The translations under genes and the position numbers were made by a program. The notes beneath the pieces were generated by a model, which was given only the letters and a program-made list of their open reading frames with translations, did no database searches and had not been told where the DNA came from. Shown in pieces: positions 59,487 through 64,000 of a stretch of 64,000 bases of DNA. Every line of letters begins with the position of its first letter. Position 1 is the stretch's first letter. Source of the stretch: Megalonaias nervosa (Eukaryota > Mollusca > Bivalvia > Unionida > Unionidae); NCBI GenBank assembly GCA_016617855.1, contig JAECUM010096237.1, positions 1-64,000 of the forward strand. Reading direction: 5' to 3'.

Positions 59487-59704
59487 GCAGCGGCCTTAGC
59501 AAACACAGGGCCTGATTTGGATCATTTTGGCAGGACCCCCTGTGAGCACAGCATTTGAAAACAAACTTTTAAACAAGTTTTATATGATACTGAGCTTAAA
59601 ATTTTCTTCCAATGCTTCAAAATTACTTTCTATAGATATATTTTAAAAATTACTAACGCAAGAGGCTCCTGTGAGCAGTCCAATCAGCTAAAGGTCGGCA
59701 CTGC

Positions 59705-59862
59705 ATACATACATGCATGTGTAAATCCACACTAGAACGTACATACATACATACATACATACATACATACATACATGCATACAAATGTACATCCACACTA
59801 GAACATACATACATACATACATACATATATACATACATATGTACGTACATCCACACCAGAAT

Positions 59863-59942
<80 letters not shown>
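59705..59942. repeat. Compound (CATA)n / (CA)39 array with a repeated spacer
   Basis: A phrase ATCCACACTAGAACGTACAT occurs three times (near 59726, 59789 and 59848), each separated by CATA runs. The third copy leads into (CA)n at 59864-59942. The frames of His/Thr or Cys/Val here are spurious. Confidence 0.96.
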
Positions 59943-59944
<2 letters not shown>

Positions 59945-61014
59945 CAGAGACATATTAAGGAAAATTAAAAGAAGGGGGTTTCCAAAGTCAGTTTATGAGC
60001 CAAAGATTGGGCCCCATTCCCAATGGTGTCTATTCTGAGTGTCTTCAGCCCAAGTTCGTGCTTCAGTGTATATTCCAGCCACCCTGCTGATCATCAATAT
60101 TCACCCAAGTGTTATCTTTATCTAATGCACAATTTTCTTCTCAGATATGCTTACAGAAAGTGGGCATGCCTCTCTTTCTTTTCTCTCAATTAAATGTGTA
60201 TGCCACATGCAAATGTTGTTGTTATTAGATTAGTCACTAACACACAACTTTGTTGAATGTATCAAATCACTACTTTTGGAGCACTTCAGAAAAAGGTCAG
60301 AATTATAAGCGACTTCACTGACTGAATTAAAAGGTAGCATCTCTTAATTTTAAACTGAATATCTGAACATCATTTAAACCTAACATCTTGATTATCTGAA
60401 AGAACAGTTTATGTCAGACAGCTTTTTTAACAAATCATTTCTTTCCTACTAACTTTAGTAAAATTTTGGAAGAATGGTGAAGTTAATAATAAATGACAGC
60501 AATGGGGCTTAAAAACAGACAGCTTAAAGCCCTCCCACCCCCAAAACCTTAGGAGACACAAATACTCTCTATTTGCTTGTGATCAAAACTTTTCCAATTT
60601 ATCCCACTTGCATTAAAGTTTCCAATTCCCACTGGCCCATAGCCCCATATCAAAAGACCTATGAAAATCTATGTATACTCTAAACAAATTAAAGGATGAA
60701 AAATATGTAAAACAAGTTGTAAAAATTATATCAAATTTTTTTAATATGTTTATGGCTTTAGCTGTAGTAACAGGTTTGTTTAAAAAAATTTAATATTATA
60801 AAGTAACAATAGGGTAATATTAAAAATAAACTTTCATGAAACAAAAATAAATGACTGAACTGTACCAAGGCTTCACAAAACAAAATCCATGCCAATCACT
60901 GATTGGAACCAACTCAAGTGGGTGTACAAATCTCACAGCATGTACTTTCCTTCTATTTTACATTTTTGAAGATTAACCATCTGCTAATGAAGAAGTACCA
61001 GTGCATCTGTGACT
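59943..61014. other. Spacer, no gene seen
   Basis: No recognisable signal. Confidence 0.5.
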
Positions 61015-61082
61015 AATGAGACATAACATAATTGGGCAATTTTTTCATAATTATCCTAATTATTATACAAAGCTCTTTTATT
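61015..61082. repeat. Dispersed ~70-bp repeat, copy 2
   Basis: AATGAGACATAACATAATTG, then CATAATTATCCTAATTATTA and TACAAAGCTCTTTTATTAA. It is the partner of 58386-58461, with a few small indels and high identity. Confidence 0.85.
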
Positions 61083-61933
61083 AATACCAGTGATGATCAA
61101 AGTGATATCATCCTGACTATGAATACACCAATACTCCAATTACAGTACAACCCACCTTTGTGGATACCTGCTATATGATAACTGTCTATTAAAAACATTT
61201 ATTGACTCTTAGATTTACTTGCATATTTTATTTATATATATTGGGAAAACTATTCATAAACAACAAAATACCTATATGAAAAATTATCATTTTAACAAAG
61301 TGATTTAGTGACACTGGCCAATGCTATGAAGAGTTTATTAAAGTTTTAATTCAGAGATGAGTTATCAGAAAATATGTCCAAATGAAACTGAAAATTTCAA
61401 AAAGATTTATTTGTTTTGCTGGGTGGTCTGCCATCATAACAGAAGTAGGATCTTAAATCCATTCATGGGGTTAACAATGTCTATTCTAGAATGCAAAAGC
61501 TTCTAATAAAATTCTGACAAAAGATCAAACCAAATAAACACAAATTATGCATCATACTTTCGTGCCCTACATGTATTCCTTATTAAATACCTCCTATATT
61601 CATAACATATCCCCCATCCCTTTTCAAACTGGGGAAGAAAGTTCACTTCTAGTATTGAGCCTAGATTAACAGCCACCAAAAGACGCATTATAGATCAATT
61701 GATGCCTTTGCAGTACTTCTCAGAATGTAGCATCACAATTTTATCTAAAATTTCAGTCTTTATTATGGTAAAAACATTTAAATCAAATGAATTTTTAAAT
61801 ACAGAAAACTTCTGAAAATTGGATTTGAAATCTTGTAAGTTAAGTCAATTTAAATTTGTATATGTTATCCTGTGGAAATCATAAAGGTGTGGAAACAGCT
61901 CCCACAAGTCATGTGGCCAGCTTTCAGTCTAGC
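61083..61933. other. Spacer, no gene seen
   Basis: A weak match to one end of the 27999 element (CAGTACAACCCACC) near 61144. Otherwise no recognisable signal. Confidence 0.45.
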
Positions 61934-62143
61934 TGTAATCACCCAATACATACAGATGGCCATTTATATCAGTGGTCAGTGATCCATTGTCAGGAGCAAT
62001 CTGTTAATGTCTGAATGACCAAGGGAGGAGTCAGCAGTCCATAAATTACTCCTGAATAGTAGATTACTAACTAGTACCTGGGTAGCAGCAGGTAGTGTCC
62101 AGGTATTGCTCCATGCTGAACCAGCCACTCAGGTGTGTCATAA
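61934..62143. repeat. Left copy of a ~0.2-kb tandem duplication
   Basis: Shared ordered blocks with 62199-62399 include TATATCAGTGGTC / CATATCAGTGGTC, GCAATCTGTTAAT, AATGACCAAGGGAGGAG / AATGACCAGGGAGGAGC, CTAGTACCTGGGTA and AACAGGTAGTG / GCAGGTAGTG. Confidence 0.88.
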
Positions 62144-62198
62144 TCATGAAAGTGTGCAAGAAACTACTGCAAGCTAGGAGATGAGTTTTCTGTCGAAG

Positions 62199-62399
62199 TT
62201 GTAATTACCTGACAAATACAGCTGGCCATTCATATCAGTGGTCTGTGGGCTACTGTCAGGTGCAATCTGTTAATCTCTAAATGACCAGGGAGGAGCCTGC
62301 AGCCCATTAATTACCTGGTATGGTTGATTGCTAGTACCTGGGTAACAACAGGTAGTGACCATATATTCCTCCCTGCTGAATCAGCTACAATGGTGTCAT
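62199..62399. repeat. Right copy of the ~0.2-kb tandem duplication
   Basis: Direct partner of 61934-62143, offset about 260 bp. Divergence is moderate. Confidence 0.88.
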
Positions 62400-64000
62400 G
62401 TGGAAGAGTGACAGAAAATAAAAGTGAGGTCATGTCTGGAGTCACACATGTACTTGGCCACCACAGGTAAGACAACAGTAACAATAAAGGACACCCAAGT
62501 CATGTAGTGTTTTATGATCTCTGCTGTGGAGAATGGTTCAGGATGATAGACAAAACCGAAATCTACTTAGCCTGATTGACATGCTAACACTGAGTTGCCC
62601 TTTGAGAGCACCAGGGGATATTCCCCAAGCTGCTAGTGTCCAGCTAAATGTAACAAATCCCTGTGCCTTGTTCATATATGTACATAAAATGTGCACCATT
62701 TGGTTCCCGTAATAAGGCAAATGGATCCCATTTCATTAAATGTAAGTAAAAAATTATATGCATCATGTATTTCATTCTAACAAGAGAGTAACATATGCAT
62801 ATAGCTATATAAGGGGTTTAACAGCACATCAGCACAATCCTGGCTTACCAAGTATGTTTAGGTATGAAAAGATACACACAAAACAAAGACAAATACAAAA
62901 ATAATAGATACAAAGTCAATATTTTTTACATAAACCATGCTTTTTTAAGTTAAAGACCTTCTCAGCTGCAACATAATCATGGGACACTTCCCATGGCAAA
63001 AAGTTTACCTCCATTAGACATTCTTGCAAACGTAATAGGATGCATTCGGTATATCCTAAATGTCCAAGCTTACAGGTGAATAAATCTGATAAGAATACAG
63101 TCTTCAAATACATGAGAAAAACAATGAGGGTGACACAAAAATAGACGAAGAAAAAAATCAACTAATATCAGGATAAAATATATCATAGTAAGAGAACACC
63201 TTTCTGATGTATTTTAAACTTGTATTCCAGATGAGCAATGTCAAACAAGTAGCATAACTATATTCAGTGTTAAAATGGTTTTCTCTTTCAGTCTGACCAT
63301 GCAGTCTCAACATGTACATGTCTTGAGCATGCTGGCATGTGAAGTGCTGTTCAAGTGAAGAAAAATAATGTAACTATGGGCAACTGTCACAGTAAACAAA
63401 CACACGTTTCACATGACAGTTTTGGGATCATGCACAGTATCTGTTGGAGGTGCAAAATGCTAGCCAGATCAAAGTAACAGGCCATAAATATGAGATAAGA
63501 AGAAAACGTATATCCCCACTTAAAACTGTTCAAACTTCTATTTGCATATCACTTATTTGTATAAACACAAGAGTCCCAGACTTCTAGTAAAATGGGTAGT
63601 TTAGTTTTAAGGTCAAAGTTTGAATTTACAAGGTTTCTAAATGGCATAAAAATAAATTGTAAGAAAATATGACGATAAATCTAGCTTCATTAAGTCTGAA
63701 TATCAAAATGGTTAAACATTTTCAATTTTTTTCTATTAATTCCTTGTGTATTGCTTAAATTCACACTATCTGCACCTGTTATAAAAGTAAAGCATCTGCA
63801 CCAAATGCTGCATGGAAACATGTACTTTCTTTCTTAACATTTCTGTGTGTAGCAGTTGTTTGTCTAAAAATGGCCTGGTCCTACTAGAACTGTCAATATT
63901 GACAAACAAAATTACCCCTGTTAAAGAACTTGGCAAATTTCAGTATCTCAAAATTTTATTATTTACCAGTATTTATAAAGATAAATACAAGTATATAGCT
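62400..64000. other. Spacer, no gene supported
   Basis: AT-rich. Frames at 62538-62720 and 62916-63161 (both minus) lack recognisable domains. Confidence 0.5.

Overview
This window looks like non-coding, repeat-dense, AT-rich animal DNA. No prokaryotic features are visible: no operons, no ribosome binding sites and no long tiled ORFs. Long dinucleotide, trinucleotide and tetranucleotide microsatellites, tRNA-derived SINEs, terminal-inverted-repeat MITEs and a CR1/L2-like non-LTR retrotransposon fragment point to an invertebrate metazoan. A marine lophotrochozoan such as a mollusc is my best guess, but that is an inference from the general look of the repeats and has not been tested. I found no host protein-coding exon I can defend and no intact RNA gene, so the window is probably intergenic or lies inside very large introns.

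Layout. 0-2.4 kb: an 0.8 kb (TAG)n array, a 25-bp minisatellite, and an expanded ~83-bp array made from the monomer of a palindromic MITE and interrupted by two SINE copies. 2.4-17 kb: mostly unremarkable AT-rich DNA with several small tandem arrays (65, 53, 50 and 33 bp units), one MITE and an old ~0.35 kb duplication. 17-25 kb: two arrays of a shared ~160-bp repeat, 30-bp minisatellites, a 98-bp repeat organised as a three-unit higher-order repeat (HOR), a SINE, and a ~440-bp retroposon-like insertion flanked by a 13-bp target site duplication. 25-36.7 kb: SINEs of three families, three MITE copies, long (TG)n tracts and a 36-copy ~38-bp minisatellite. 36.7-48 kb: MITE copies, a clean non-autonomous hAT element with an 8-bp target site duplication, and strong hairpins. 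48.5-49.2 kb: a nearly perfectly homogenised 47-bp x 14 array. 50.4-52.6 kb: the only clear protein-coding remnant, a 5'-truncated non-LTR reverse transcriptase with one frameshift and a (ATT)n-ending 3' tail. 52.6-64 kb: mostly unique-looking sequence, with a 320-bp MITE flanked by a 12-bp direct repeat, retroposon 3' ends that grade into (CATA)n and (CA)n microsatellites, and a 0.2 kb tandem duplication.

The connecting theme is transposable elements giving rise to tandem repeats. The dispersed palindromic MITE (seven dispersed copies) shares its monomer with the 83-bp array at the start. Several microsatellites sit exactly at SINE or LINE 3' tails. One minisatellite abuts, and may derive from, a boundary word of a dispersed repeat. 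Apart from the truncated reverse transcriptase, all features are non-autonomous elements, satellites or apparently unique spacer.
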